From Lepturacanthus savala (lineage: Eukaryota > Chordata > Actinopteri > Scombriformes > Trichiuridae), in assembly GCA_030544235.1 (NCBI GenBank), contig CM060463.1, positions 32,199,920 to 32,263,919 on the forward strand: a stretch of 64,000 nt of DNA, given 5' to 3'. Each line of letters starts with the position of its first letter. Position 1 is the first letter of the stretch. The notes beneath the pieces are model-generated. The model was not told the origin of the DNA and did no database searches. It saw only the letters and a list, made by a program, of their open reading frames with translations. Made by a program: the position numbers and the translations under genes. Of the stretch, positions 33,098 through 45,440 are shown in pieces.

Positions 33098-34495
33098 ATG
33101 TTGTAGGAATTCTCCATTTTCCATTCCTAAAAATGCTGTCTTCTCACCTTTACATTATTATTTATTAAGGCTATTTGTATTACAACCAGGGTGTCCCGTT
33201 GTCATTGTCACTGTCACTCTGACTGCAGTCAGTATGCCTTTTACATCAGTACTTAGTTCAGTAGGTCCTGTCAGCCAGCCCATCATTCAGAGAGCCCTGC
33301 TGTTATGGTTGTGGTGTTCTCTGACCCCTTCACTCTGGCTGCCCCTGCTTAGCCCTCATATATCACCAATACTGCACTAATACTGCTGGACGTGGAAGCT
33401 CGGCAGTAGATCACATCGGTTCAGACACCACACTGACAGGGGCTGAGTGGATAAAGGAATGAACTGACTCCATCTTTACAGTACGTGCTGCAGCGTGGAG
33501 GAAAGCTGTTAACAGGAAAAGCTACAATGTGACCCAGCACCAGCTTTGTGTTTTTCTTTTTGCTTGTGACTGATTACATCCTTTTATATTTATGATGGCA
33601 CCAACAGAAATGCTCAGTATTGTGCTGTGCAGTTATCATTACCTGGAATAAGTGTCTCCGCAACTTCAGGAAAGACCTGGCAGCTCATTTTAAGGCACAG
33701 TTTTTTAAATATGGGCCGTGCACATTTCTCTGTGGATTGAGATCTTTGAAACATGGGACTGTATTTAAATAACATATAGACTTTCTTATAATTAAAAAAA
33801 GTTATCTCACTATCTATGAGGTAACAGGCAAATTGCCTGTTTGTTATATTCTAATTAGAGCTTTTGCTCTTTTTCGACTCCACACAATCCATTTTCGCAG
33901 AGGTATCCCATGCAAAAGTTAAAAAAAACAACAACACACACAATGGCTAAAATAAATCATCGTAGGTAATACCCTACACACATCCTAACCCTTTATATGC
34001 ACAGGAGATAGGGGAAATTGGCACTTGGGAGAGGAGATTTGCAGATTGAGCGGCTGCATCAATTACCCTGACTTAACATTCATTAAAGGTGCAGTCTCGC
34101 AGCCATCATACTGCACATATTGCTCTACCTACCCATAATGCTATATCATTCAAAAAAAAAAAAAAAAAAGTAAAATAAATTTGAAAAAAAAATAAATTAT
34201 ACTTGCATATCTTACTCCATATGATGTCTGCATACAATCACTGAGCCACATTAAATTATATCTCATTGGTTTCTATATAAGCCCATTCTTCCTGATTTCT
34301 GTCTCTTCTTTTAACCTATATTTCTATAATAATTTGGTATTATATTACTATCTATGTTATTTAAGGATTCCTTGGTAGCCATGATGCACCGTAAAGTCCA
34401 TTTATAATCTCATTATGTCTTTTCTTCATGTGGTTTGGTTTGGGCATGTGGGTGGCGATTCCAGGTGTGCAGAACTTAGACACGTCTTACTAAGA
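33098..34495. other. Unassigned spacer between MITE copies
   Basis: No gene recognised. A poly(A) run at 34152-34169 precedes AT-rich DNA. The segment 33190-33560 is more GC-balanced but gives no sustained frame. Confidence 0.4.
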
Positions 34496-34966
34496 AGGGT
34501 GATATCAGATAAATTGGACCATTTTTTTGTAAATCGCTTAGGACAATAACACAATAGCAAATATGCCTTTTCCATGTATATTCATGATTAATAAAGACTG
34601 TTTCTGATCATTGTATGTTGGAATTATGTGATAAAATATAATTATTTAGGTCCTATAAATCTTGAAGCATCTGCTGTGACACTTTTTTTTGTATGAGCGG
34701 TTTCAGGTAAAATGGGCCATTACATCAGGTAAAATTACTTAATTACATTTGGCATGTCAGGCTACTCACCATGCACATTTCTGGTGCAGTCTAGATTTGA
34801 AGTATTGTCTCACCCACCATAGAAACCATAGACTAATCAAATCACCATTGTCTTGTCAATCACAGTTATATCAACAGTTTGAAATCTTTTTTAGTCATTG
34901 CCTCTAATTTCCAGAGGGACTGGGACCCCCAAACCTTAAATGGCCCATTTTATCTGATATGACCCT
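34496..34966. mobile_element. Unnamed MITE-like element, copy B (471 bp)
   Basis: The left end AGGGTGATATCAGATAAATT and right end, read inverted as AGGGTCATATCAGATAAAAT, form terminal inverted repeats of about 29 bp with few mismatches. Two more internal copies of the core CAGGTAAAATGGGCC occur at 34704-34718 and, in part, 34724-34735. The segment CCATAGAAACCATAGACTAA is the inverted counterpart of part of copy A. No clear target-site duplication and no transposase; superfamily unknown. Confidence 0.6.
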
Positions 34967-34979
34967 ACTTCTTTATCAA

Positions 34980-35435
34980 GGAGAGCCCAAGATGTTCTGA
35001 CGTGAACAAAAGGCTGGACACCAGAGCAGACACAGAGACACACACACTGATGAATAGTCAATAAGAGTTTTTTAGTGAAGTCAGGAGGGAAGGTGCTTCT
35101 GGACACCGGGCATGACTGGTCCATGACTGGAGCAGAGAGTTGTGTGAGGGGTTGGCAGAGGTAGAACGGCAGCAGCAGAGGAGGCAAACTGGAAAGCAGG
35201 GATAACAGAGATTACTAGAACGAAACAAGATGTTGAGGAACAGTGAGTGAGTGGGCCTGTTGATACTGAGTAGCAGGTACAACAATCTGGTGATAAAGTG
35301 GCTGGAGAGCTGAATAGAAATACACCAGGTAATGAGGTGATAGAAAGCAGGTGTGCCAGGAAACTGCTGCTGTGCAGCTAGCCAGTAGAAGGCACAATTC
35401 AGACAGCATCTTACAGGAGACAATTTGCCCGTCCT
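34980..35435 (-). other. Possible repeat-derived segment
   Basis: GC-balanced sequence with a 131-codon minus frame (35453-35058) but no recognisable domain. Its GGAACAGTGAGTGAGTGGG / GAGGTGATAGAAAGCAGG texture resembles untranslated regions of fish retroelements. Uncertain. Confidence 0.25.
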
Positions 35436-36269
35436 TTGTATCTGGATGTTCAAAAAATATACTACAGCACCGCCAAGAAAATTTCTTCTTATGTAGAGTA
35501 ATTTTAATTGATTTACATTTTTTTGTTGTTAATTTTTAATGCTTAATTGAATGAAAAGTCAATGTCTGATGTGGTTAAAATGTGAATGATATGGTGAGGA
35601 CTCTTTGCAAAAAACTGCCTGTATTAATTAGTTATTACATCATTCAGTTTGCTGGAAGATCTTTTTGATACTGTACTTTGAGCTGTGTAATCCCTCTTTC
35701 TATATCGCTCTCTCTCCCATTCTTCATTCACGTGCTGTACATACAGACAGCAGTTAGCTCCCTGCTCCCTCTAGAAATTGTCCACAACAATTACGACTTC
35801 AGTGAGAGTAAACTACCAGCATTGTAGGTATGGATGACAATGTTGCAGAGCACAGCTTTGAACTAAAACAATATCTGTCACATACCACGGAGTTGCAGCA
35901 TTAAGACGGACACCACCCTCACACTCTGTCTGTCAGCTAAGCTTAAAGTAAAAAAAAAATAAATAAAAAAATTCGACAGGAGGCCCATTCCCTACTGGCT
36001 TTACTACTGATGATGGCAGACAAGTGCCTTTGTTCTATTGCTATGTTTTATGCATTATTGATTTTTTCTCTTTTTAATACCACTGAGGTCATGGATAACT
36101 AGTAAACTTTTTAGTAGGTCAAAGAACTGTAAACTTTACGCAAGTTTACAGTTAAATCAAAATTCACAATTAAATTACTTAAATTGACATATTTTGTTAT
36201 GATTTGCTATCAATCATTTTGTGAGATGTTACACAGAACTTTTGTACCTAGTTTAAAAGCTGTAGCTTT
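35436..36269. other. Nothing recognised
   Basis: AT-rich DNA, with a poly(A)/(AAAT) run at 35950-35972. Confidence 0.45.
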
Positions 36270-36277
36270 CTCGACAC

Positions 36278-37435
36278 CAGGGATTCCCAAAGTGTGGTGT
36301 GCGTACCCCTGGGAGTGCGTAAGCAGCCACTCAGGGGTGCGCAAACTAAAAAATGTGATGAAGATGTGAAATTTTCCAACACAATAAAAACGTCTAAATA
36401 AACATTTTATTTGTCATATTTAATGTATATTCACCATCCCGTTACATGACTTGCCTCTATTTAGACATGCCAGTTTAAAACTTTTTTTTTTGTGTGTGTC
36501 ATTATTCCTGCATCAGGCGACACTCCACAGTCACTGTAGTCGCACTCACATTTCCGCAGATTTTCAGAGATGTGGTTGGAGCAGAGACATCACGCTGGTG
36601 AGATGTTGAGTTGTTTATATAAAAGTATAACTAATATACCATAGAAAAAACTCCTGATGTTTAGCTCAACAGTGAGGACTATATTCTCTGAGCTGAGGCG
36701 GAGACACTCAGAGAGAAAGTGAACACCAGCAGATCAGAACCATCTTTCCCTCCATACAAATGCTGGTTCTGAAATATAAATAAATATAAAATGTACATTT
36801 GTTCCTGTGCTTGATCCAGTGAACATTCACACTGTATAGAACCAGACCAGGATAGAACCAGACCAGGATTCACTTGCAAACGAACCAAGACCCTCTATTT
36901 TCAAGCAGACCAGAGTGGGTTTGTTTGGACCAGAGTTCCATGAGCTTTCACACCTGGACAAATGAAGTGGAACTATCCAAGGAAATGAACTCTAGTCTGT
37001 TTAAGGTGACCAAATGAGGACGGTGTGAAATCTCCCTCAGTATCATCCTTTTTAACAAGATGGATGAATGATTTATTCAAAAACATCAACCAAACAGAAG
37101 CTATAACATAATATCCCATCCGGTATCATCAGACTTATGTTGCTGTGGTTTAAATACCCTGCTCCCCCCAACATACTTCTTGCTGCTAAGCCTGTCATCT
37201 CCTGCTATAAATTTTACTGTGTTGCATTATTTTACAACTTTGTTACATTTCAATTTAATTCAGATGTTCTTTTATTAATGTGATCATTAGATGATGTGTT
37301 GTGATTGAGCAGAATAAAACATGTTGCCTCAAGAGACTTAGTTGCATTTTTTGGAAGATGTGGGAAATAGGGGGTGCGTCAACCAGGTAGGGATATAGAT
37401 GGGGGTGCGTGGCTAAAAAAGTTTGGGAACCGCTG
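36278..37435. mobile_element. Non-autonomous hAT element (1.16 kb)
   Basis: Terminal inverted repeats: CAGGGATTCCCAAAGTGTGG on the left, and CAGCGGTTCCCAAACTTTTT as the reverse complement of the right end. The flanks carry an 8-bp target-site duplication with one mismatch: CTCGACAC (36270-36277) and CTCTACAC (37436-37443). GGGGTGCG-type words lie close to both ends. The interior has no transposase. It contains a 16-bp tandem duplication (36837-36868) and a segment (about 36810-36990) resembling a Harbinger-type MITE (CATTCACACTGTATAGAACC ... CTTTCACACCTGGAC), so it may be composite. Confidence 0.82.
36837..36868 (+). repeat. 16-bp direct tandem duplication
   Basis: TAGAACCAGACCAGGA occurs twice in perfect tandem inside the hAT element. 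Confidence 0.9.
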
Positions 37436-37443
37436 CTCTACAC

Positions 37444-37936
37444 TATGAACAACTAGTATATACACAAAAAAGTCTACTTGTCTGTACTTTGGAAAGGTGA
37501 ATATCAGATCTGTACAGTTCAAATAATGGATCAAACTTATAAGATGCATCATATTACTCATCCCAAACTGTCAGATGAAAAACAGTTTTGTCATTTCTGA
37601 CAGAGCTGGGATATAATTTATATAATGCCACTTCCACTTCAGTTAAGACATTCTGTTACTTTAAGGTAATTGTAATTTAAAAAGACAGGGAAATGTAGCA
37701 TTGAATACACAGGTGTTGATACCATGCATGAATAAGATTTAGAGCGAAACTTAATTCAAATTTAATTACCAGTAACAAAAATGTATAGTGTTATCAGCTC
37801 ACACTAGCAGCATTATTTATTTACTGTTTATTTGTCTAGGGACTAGGAAGGCAAAATTTATTGGAATTGAGTTGAAATCGCAATATGGCCTACTGCAACT
37901 TTTAAAACAGATAAGCACAGTACTGGTAAAGGCTAA
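37444..37936. other. Nothing recognised
   Basis: AT-rich spacer between the hAT element and the RTE remnant. Confidence 0.5.
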
Positions 37937-37959
37937 ATCTAGCCATCCTTCCATCTTCT

Positions 37960-38720
37960 ACCATTCTTCTGGGTTGGGTCGTAGGGACAGCCTCAGCTAT
38001 GAAGGCCAGACATCCCTCTCTCCAGCCACGTCATCCAGCTCTTCCAGGGGAACCCAAAGACTAAATTCCCAGACTAGCCAAGAGACATATTCTCTCCTGT
38101 GTGTCCTAGGTCTTTCCCGGAGGGACACTGCATGCCCAAGCCAGCTCTTTTGGCTTTTCTTGATGCAGCGCAGCAGTGGTTCTACTCTGCGCTCCTCCTA
38201 GATGACCAAGCTTCTCACCCTATCTCTAAGGGAGAGCCCAGCCACCCTGTAGAGGAAACTCATTTTAGCCACTTGTATTTATGGTCTCATCCTTTTGGTC
38301 ACTATCCAGAGTTTGTGACCTTAGGTGGGGGTAAATCGAGAGCTTTTCGTTCAGCTCCTTCTTCACCAAGACTGAACATTACAGAGTCCTCATCACTGCA
38401 GAAGCCGCACCAATCTGCCTGTCAATCTCCTTCCATCCTTCCCTCACTCATAAAGAAGACCCTGAGATACTTGAACTCCTCCACTTGAAGCAGGATCTCA
38501 TCCCTAACCCGGCGGCTGCACTCCACCAGATCATCCACAAAAAGCAATCAACCAATCCTGACGCCACTGAACCACAGGTCCTCAACACACTGGCTGCACC
38601 CAGAAATTCTGTCCATAAAGGTTATGAACAGAATCTATGACCAAGGGCAATCCTGGTTGAGTCCAATTATCACCAGGAACAACTCCATGTTACTACCGGC
38701 AATGCAGACCAAGCTCTGAC
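37960..38720 (-). pseudogene. Rex3-like reverse transcriptase remnant
   Basis: Minus-strand blocks, in order: GLNQDCPWS-stop-ILFITFMDRIS (38669 to 38607; the family has GLRQGCPLSP), a gap where the FADD box should be, VQVSQGLLYE (38490 region), and MSFLYRVAGLSLRDRVRS (about 38265 to 38210), a strongly conserved C-terminal block. It ends WLVWEFRLWVPLEELDDVAG near 38040. The catalytic FADD segment is deleted, so the enzyme is non-functional regardless of the stops. Confidence 0.78.
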
Positions 38721-38769
38721 ACCATGCCTACAGGAACCAGATGGTGCTCTGCTTGGCACATTGATACCC

Positions 38770-39180
38770 ATCAGCTACTTTGGGAGCCACACAGGCCAAA
38801 AAGGTCCTGTAGCACTTCTTCAGCTTGACGGGGGGGCGTTCCTCCAGGTCTCACTGTTATTGCCCACGTGGGCATTAAAGTCCCCCAAGGAGAAAGACAA
38901 AGAAGGAGCACTGAGGTGGGGGGGGGGCATTCCCATCCCCGCTCTGCGCCTCTCACTTGAGGCAACTCCAGAATGGTAGAGAATCCAACCTCTCTAAAGG
39001 AAACTGACTTAAGAGCCTATGCTGTCGAGGCCAGCGAGATAATGTTGAGGCCAGCCTGACAATATCAAGTCGGTACTTCACAAACCAGCTCAGGGCAGGC
39101 CTGATCACCTGGTGAGCCCCTCCTCCAGGCCTGGTCCTGTGACCCACATCAAGGTTACTGGGCTCCAACATTTATTCTCA
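38770..39180 (-). pseudogene. Rex3-like endonuclease remnant
   Basis: The minus strand reads YRLDIVRLASTLS near 39075, then FPLERLDSLPFWS near 38985 and an intact LGDFNAHVGN catalytic motif at 38888-38859. These are successive blocks of the RTE endonuclease, but in more than one frame and with large segments deleted between them. After the DFN motif the sequence jumps into LKKCYRTFLAC, which belongs to the linker before the RT. Confidence 0.75.
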
Positions 39181-39190
39181 TTATAGGGCA

Positions 39191-40800
39191 AAACTTACAG
39201 ATCTCCAAAACAATTAAACCATAATCATTTTTACATGTTTCTCAACTTAAATGTGAATACAAATGTAAATGTAATAATAAGTATTAATTACTACTAATTA
39301 CTATTACTATTACTAATAATGCAATTCATACCACAATTGCAATATTTGTCAAACAATGTCACATATCATAGGACTTCTAGTTTAAGCTAGTTTGCAAAGA
39401 AAAGATGGGCATTTCAAATATAAAATCAATGTTATAGAGATTTAATGAACCACAAGTACCTTTTATGAATTTAAGTTTACTCTTGACATTATAGGAATGA
39501 AAATGCTGATTGTGAAAATAGAGGGAAAATGGATTTCAGTCATGAAATAAAGATAACACTGTATTAAACAATAAGTTTGAAATATACTCAACAGGGATCA
39601 TATGTCCACACTGTATAGGATGTGTAATTTGCATTAATTCATGTAAAGGCACCATTACACCATACAATTCCCTTTGATCTGACATGAAATGAGTTGGTAT
39701 TTCTCTGATTGGGATGGTGTATTAGCTAATTTAATACACTAGATTACAACTGTTCTTGATCATGAGGTCACATTGCATTACTATACAGTATATCACTGTG
39801 TACTGTACTATGTTGGCTAATAGTATGGATATTTGATGGACTTGCTAATGTTATGAGATTACATGGGCATGTCAAATCAAATGGTCTTGTGAAAATGTCC
39901 AATTAGGATCATCTTTCAGCCTGACACAACTCCTCAAGTCCCTTTAATTTCATATCTCTTTCATAAAAACGGTATATTCAGTGTCTGTGTTGTACAAGGT
40001 CAGTGATACTGCTGGCTTTCTCCTCAAATATCTTTTACATTTCAAAATGTATTGGGTATAGCTAAAGGGCTGTTCAAGTAAATGTGTTTCCTACAATATG
40101 ATTTACCACTTAACCTCCATTCAGTCACCTGCCGGTAACTTTCAGGTTTCCCAATGAAAACATCAATTTTTTGTGTGTGTGTGTGAGACTGTGTCAGTGT
40201 GTCTGTGTGTTGGATGAATGCTTTGGATGCTTTCATTGCGCTCACATGCAACAATGACATGTCACTTTCTGTGAGTCTCACAAGCATATACAATATTATT
40301 GTTGTTGTGAGGAAATATATACAGTATATATATAATTCCTGAAAAGAGAAAAAATACTAATAATATAATAATATTCCCATATCGTTCCGTCTTTTCTTTG
40401 TAGCACATTCTCACTCTCTGTGCCTGTCAGTGTTTTTCCCCCTTTTCTTGATAAATTATTTCATGACAGTAAACAGTGAATATCAGAGCAGACTCTGTGC
40501 TGTCTTCCACTGTAATTCTCTCTCTCATGCTCATCTCATCATCTAAGGATTTGTCATTGTTGAAAAATTATCCCACATAAAAAGCAACATTTTCTTCATT
40601 CTCATTAGGAGCAGCTTAACTCCACCACACAAAAATGAATGACAAAGAGAAAACACACAATTAGAAGTGATGGTCTGCTGTGAAAGCAATGACATTCAGT
40701 TAAGAAGCATCTTCTATATTTAGGTGTTTTGCTTCAACACACAGATATCAAAAAACTAAGGAGACCCCTGAGATATGGAGGTGCAAGAAATGATGCATGT
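39191..40800. other. AT-rich unassigned DNA
   Basis: Nothing coding. (ACT)n-like AT-rich text near 39270-39320, and TATATACAGTATATATATAA near 40316. Confidence 0.45.
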
Positions 40801-40830
40801 TTGTGTGTGTGGGGGTGTGTGTGTGTGTGT
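40801..40830 (+). repeat. Short (GT)n microsatellite
   Basis: GT repeat interrupted by a GGGGG run. Confidence 0.85.
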
Positions 40831-43800
40831 CCCTTCCCACATGTAACTGAGTAAAGAAGGCCCATTTAAACAGTTGTGACTCAAAGGGTGTTTGCAATCA
40901 ATATACAGAAGAGGCAGCGGGTCAAAGGTCATCTTTCCACTCTAATCAATGTCTTAACCTTCAGCATATCTGCAGGCCTGACAGCCTCACCTGGATGCCT
41001 GACATGTGGTTAACTCCATCCTCTATACTTGTCTCAGTGCTTCAAAGACATTCACACACAAACACACACACTCACACACCACCTTAGAGGTGTTGAAACC
41101 AATGTAAGAGGTTTTAGACGTTATGCAGATAGAAAATCTGAAAAGTGGACTTTCTGCTAGAGAAACTGTTTTCATGTAGATGTTTTACATATTCATACTG
41201 ACTCAAGGTTGTTATGACAGGGATATTTTGGGAGTATTAAATGTGTCATGTATCTTTTCACATATTTTATTTTTGGTAACATTTTAAAAATGTAGAGAAA
41301 ATATGTACTCCATGCAGGGTTTTGCTCTGACAGATGGTCAGAGCAAATCTATCAGCACATCAGCCCTCTTCGTTTCCGCCTTTAGTTGACAACTGAGAGT
41401 GAATCTAGATAAAGGAATATGTCATTAAACACACTTGTGGTCACATCGATTCATATCTATGAGGTATATGCAATGGCAGAGTTTGTCCTTTTCCTCCGTC
41501 AGCTCTCGAAAGGAAGGAAATTGCATTCCTCCCGTTCTCTTGGTGTCCCTCTGCCTTTGTGTCGGTGCTCCAGTTTCTCCATTTGTGTTCCTTCCTCTGT
41601 TGTTGTTTTGTCCGTTTCCCGCGCTATCTCTCTTCCTCACAGAATAGACCAGTGCCATTGGGTTTCTCTCGCACCATATTGTCCTCCTGTTCACAAAGTC
41701 AGTCTGTTTTTAATGAGCATTGTGTCTGTGCCTCTCAGCCTGAGGCTGTCCACTACTGACCTGTTGGCATTTGCTTCTCTCTGGCTTCCCATGTCTCTCT
41801 TCTCCTGCATCGCTCTCTGTCTTTCTCTCTCTTCATATCAAGCTCTTTTTTCCTATTAGACTAAAAATTCCAAGCAGAAACATTGGTGTTCAGTCCACCT
41901 AACCATTTCTTACCTGAGAGCTATTATTTACCAATCACCCACAGCTACTGGGAGTATAGATTTACCAACAGCACCTTGTTACTACCCACAGAAAAACATT
42001 TTACCTTTGACACAATATCTCCTTTTTAGAAACGGCTTCAATCTTTCTCATGATACATCACCACTTCCATTGCTTCACTGAATCACAGCTCAAAGCAATC
42101 TTAGTACCTTTCAGGCAGCATTTTCAGCACAATGAGAAAACCAAAGCTATAGAGTTTAGAACAGCTGGACTAACAGCCAGACATTTGATCTTTAGACTGC
42201 ACTCCATCAAACTGGGAGGCAGTGGGCAGTTGATGTGTACGATGACCTTTAGCAGCAGATCTGCTACAGCAGCCTTCAATCACAGCTTCCCTGGATGACA
42301 GGGCTCAGTCATCGGCCAGACCGGAGGTAGTGTGCTGCTGCATGACTGGATGCTACAAAAGCTCATTTAATTGATCTCCTCTGCAGCGCTCCACAAATTA
42401 CTGACACGCTGTTTATGTAATCCAGACACACATCACACACCCAACCAGTCACCAGGAGGAAACACTGACACTTTTTCTGTAGATACATTGAATGTTGACG
42501 CTTTTTCATATCAAGGTTTTTTCACACGGATTATATCAGGGCTTTTTGATCCGCACATATTTTCACAAATACTGTTACCGATTGGCATATTATCACAAAT
42601 AATGTTATTATTAATGGTGTAACAACACTGTTAAAAATGAAACCCTTGTAAATCATGCAAATCCATGTTTTCTTTTTTTTTAACCATATAACCATGACTT
42701 CCATAGCCATAACCGATTCTTATGAGCAACACTTGGTGAAGTGTTATCGATAATGAATAATGCATAACGTGATAGCTCTGAACTAAAGATTGTAGCTCTT
42801 TAGAATTTTCTTGACATTTGGATTTATCTATACTTTTATTCAGAGACCAAGGCAGTGTCCAACATCATCATACTCTAACCCTAACCCTATTATAATATTA
42901 CTGCCAACTTTCATGGTCTCTGTTTTACGAGAAGACTCAACATCTCCACATTGCCAATCTACTACCATTAGGGATCGTCTGCAAGTTACATGTTTCGGTA
43001 TGAATTGATTGATAAAAAATGTTCACCAAGTAAAAAAAGAAAATTATTTTTCCTTACTCTGTTTGCTGTAGTATATCATTTTCACACTTTTTAGTGAAAA
43101 CATATTTTATATGGATGCAGCACGCATTTAATACCTGAAAATGTACACAAACAAGTATTAGCCGAACTTTTATCATTATGTTCACTGTAGTGCATAATAT
43201 TCACAATGGAAAAACAGAAAAATCACATATCTGGCTTTCCTTTAAAATGTAAAAATAAGTTATTTTTGTGTAATGGCTGCACTGCCACACCACAGTGTTG
43301 CCACCTTGTGCTCTGGGTCGAAATATTTCCCTGCTTTTTTGTCCTTGTCCAGTCACATCCCTAACAACGCTTGTTTAGGGTTGGAAGAATGATCACAATC
43401 AAAACATGACATTATGGGACAAACATCATGTTAAATGACAGAAATCAGAAAAGGGAATCATAACTGCACACACACAACACACCTTTGCAGCTCTCACAGT
43501 GTTCAACACAATCCTCCAGTGGTCATGCTATTTGCATAAATATTCTTCCTTTGAACACAATGTGAGTTTTGTTCATACCAGTGTAACTCAATCAGGATCA
43601 TTCTGAACTGACAGGCACTTTCTTAATATTAGCACTCAGCAAACTGTCACACCCCCATTCTGCAATTATCAGAGGTGTGTAATGAAGAAAGTGGGGAAAC
43701 ACCACACTTGCCCCAAAGTGTTTCCTTGGGAGTGATGGTAATAACAAAAAGGGCTGCAATAACAGAGACTGTGAATGCTGCATCCCCTGAGACTCAGGTA

Positions 43801-44989
43801 GAAAAGAAATGGTTTGACATTAAAGTTGATGTGAAAAAAAGAATAATTGACCAGAAAGAAACGGGTGGGGGCCAAAGACCATCTGATTCAGCTCAAGATG
43901 AGGGACTCACCGCATTAAACATTAAGTGAGATAATTCCAATAAAAGAGAATGAAAGTGACAAAATTCAGCACGGACCAGACATTTATTTCCTAATTGTAA
44001 GATGATATTTGCAATTATGTGTAATTATTGATCACAATGCAATAAGAATAATATTATTCAAATAAAAACAACAATAAAATCAATTCAAAGCCAACTGAAA
44101 CCTATTACAGTTCTGTAACAAGCACAATAAAATGTTTCAGTCGTGCTTGTTTTTTTTTCTTCCTGTATTTTTCTCTAATACACCCTTTAGATGCCCTAGA
44201 ATGCACAGTTTGACCTTTTCATCCTCCTAGCAAATGTCACTTTCAAACTATTGTCTGTACCAAAAGAAAAGAGAAGTACATTTCTTTTTTTTTTTTTTGC
44301 TCATCGTTGAAACCTATTTAAATTTGACGCATGCAACAGCTTTTTGTATGGTTTCTTTTACATAAGCTGCATTACATTTGTGTATTGTACAAGCGTAACA
44401 TGAATAGACAGGTTATGCACGGATGACAATGTAGATGTCATTTATTCACAATAACCACGGCTTTTGTTCCCTTGAATAAGTTGATGTGTGTGACAGATCT
44501 TTGATCCAGCACAAAGAAGAAAAGTCACAACAGCATGTTGTGTTAAACCTTTGCCTTTTTATTGCCATCACATTCTGAAAGAGTGATAAAGCACCGTATC
44601 CGGAGTTAATGTCAGCCTCCGTCTGAGTCTCTTTGTTGCTCCCTCTGTATCTCCATGCAACACAAGTCGCCCACAGAATCAACCACCAACTCCGCTTCTC
44701 CTCCTTTCATATGCTGGCTCTCTTTTATCCCCTGTCACAGCAGCTCCCACTCTCTGGCTGCTTCACACCCTTTGAAAGGAGCAATATTATAGACACGCAC
44801 GCAAACAAAAAATATTAATGCATAGATGCACAAAGTGCTCACTGAAATGCCATAGACAGGCTAGGAGTTCAGGTAATTTACCTTATTTATAAAACAAGAA
44901 ATGTTACCATGTCAGTGTTGAAAGGGACAAATGATTGGCCTCCGATTATTTACCCTTTGGTTTGAAAAGCTCCCAGTAGGGGGTGGAGA
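40831..44989. other. Unassigned sequence
   Basis: No credible gene in 4.1 kb. The 146-codon plus frame at 41419-41859 lies in a C/T-rich stretch, overlaps an 89-codon minus frame, and has no domain. Two and a half telomere-like CCCTAA units at 42873-42889 are too short to mean anything. The frame at 43675-43929 (84 codons, Lys/Glu-rich) has no recognisable motif. Confidence 0.4.
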
Positions 44990-45440
44990 ATGTCAGATTA
45001 TGTGGATTGAAGGGGTGGATGAAAATTATTTAATGTGCTAATTATAAATGAGAGTGGACGACACTCAAGTGGCCTCTGCTCCGATCGCTTTTCTGTAGCA
45101 CCATGTGATTATGCAAAGTTGATGAATCAAGCTGTTTCCCCTCAGCCCCGCTCCTGTGCGCCATTTAACTTTTCAAATCACCGCCATTGTATTTTTTTAA
45201 ATTGAGTTGTGACGATGCAGTAAAACGACACAATGGTCAAGGTAATGAATTTTTCACTCACCGTGTTTAGGGAGATTATTCCGTGCTGTGGTCTGCATAA
45301 CCTACAAGTCTGACAGGACTCTAAGCCATTTTCACGCAGAGAATGCTGCTGCCCAAATAGGAGGTTTTGGAGCTTTAGAGGAGATTATATAGCAGAAGGG
45401 ATTGAGCCTCCTCTGGCTCACAGGAATGCTCCTGAGGTTG
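44990..45440. other. Candidate conserved non-coding element
   Basis: Balanced composition without simple repeats or open frames. It holds clustered factor-like words: GCTAATTATAAATG (homeodomain), GTGATTATGCAAAG (POU/octamer-like) and TCAAATCACCG. The inference is from texture only. Confidence 0.25.

Larger units (their letters stand above)
37937..39190 (-). mobile_element. Rex3-like (RTE clade) LINE, internally deleted
   Basis: A minus-strand non-LTR retrotransposon. The 3' end lies at about 37937, where CCATCCTTCCATC is the complement of the (GATG)n-type tail typical of RTE elements. The plus-strand phrase ATGACCAAGGGCAATCCTGG at about 38639 corresponds to the conserved Rex3 RT block, whose coding sense is GLxQxCPxS. 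Upstream (higher coordinates) are endonuclease fragments. A full element is over 3 kb; here about 1.25 kb remains with several internal deletions and many stops. A GC content higher than its flanks makes it stand out. Confidence 0.85.

Noticed and set aside
38761..38979. Plus-strand 72-codon frame as a gene
   Set aside because: It is antisense to the Rex3-like endonuclease and linker remnants on the minus strand.
41419..41859. 146-codon plus frame with hydrophobic stretches as a membrane protein
   Set aside because: It lies in a C/T-rich tract, which automatically gives Leu/Ser/Phe/Pro codons; an opposite-strand frame is equally open.
42873..42889. Interstitial telomere repeat (CCCTAA)n
   Set aside because: Only about two and a half units, expected by chance in 64 kb; the 29738 stretch is even weaker.
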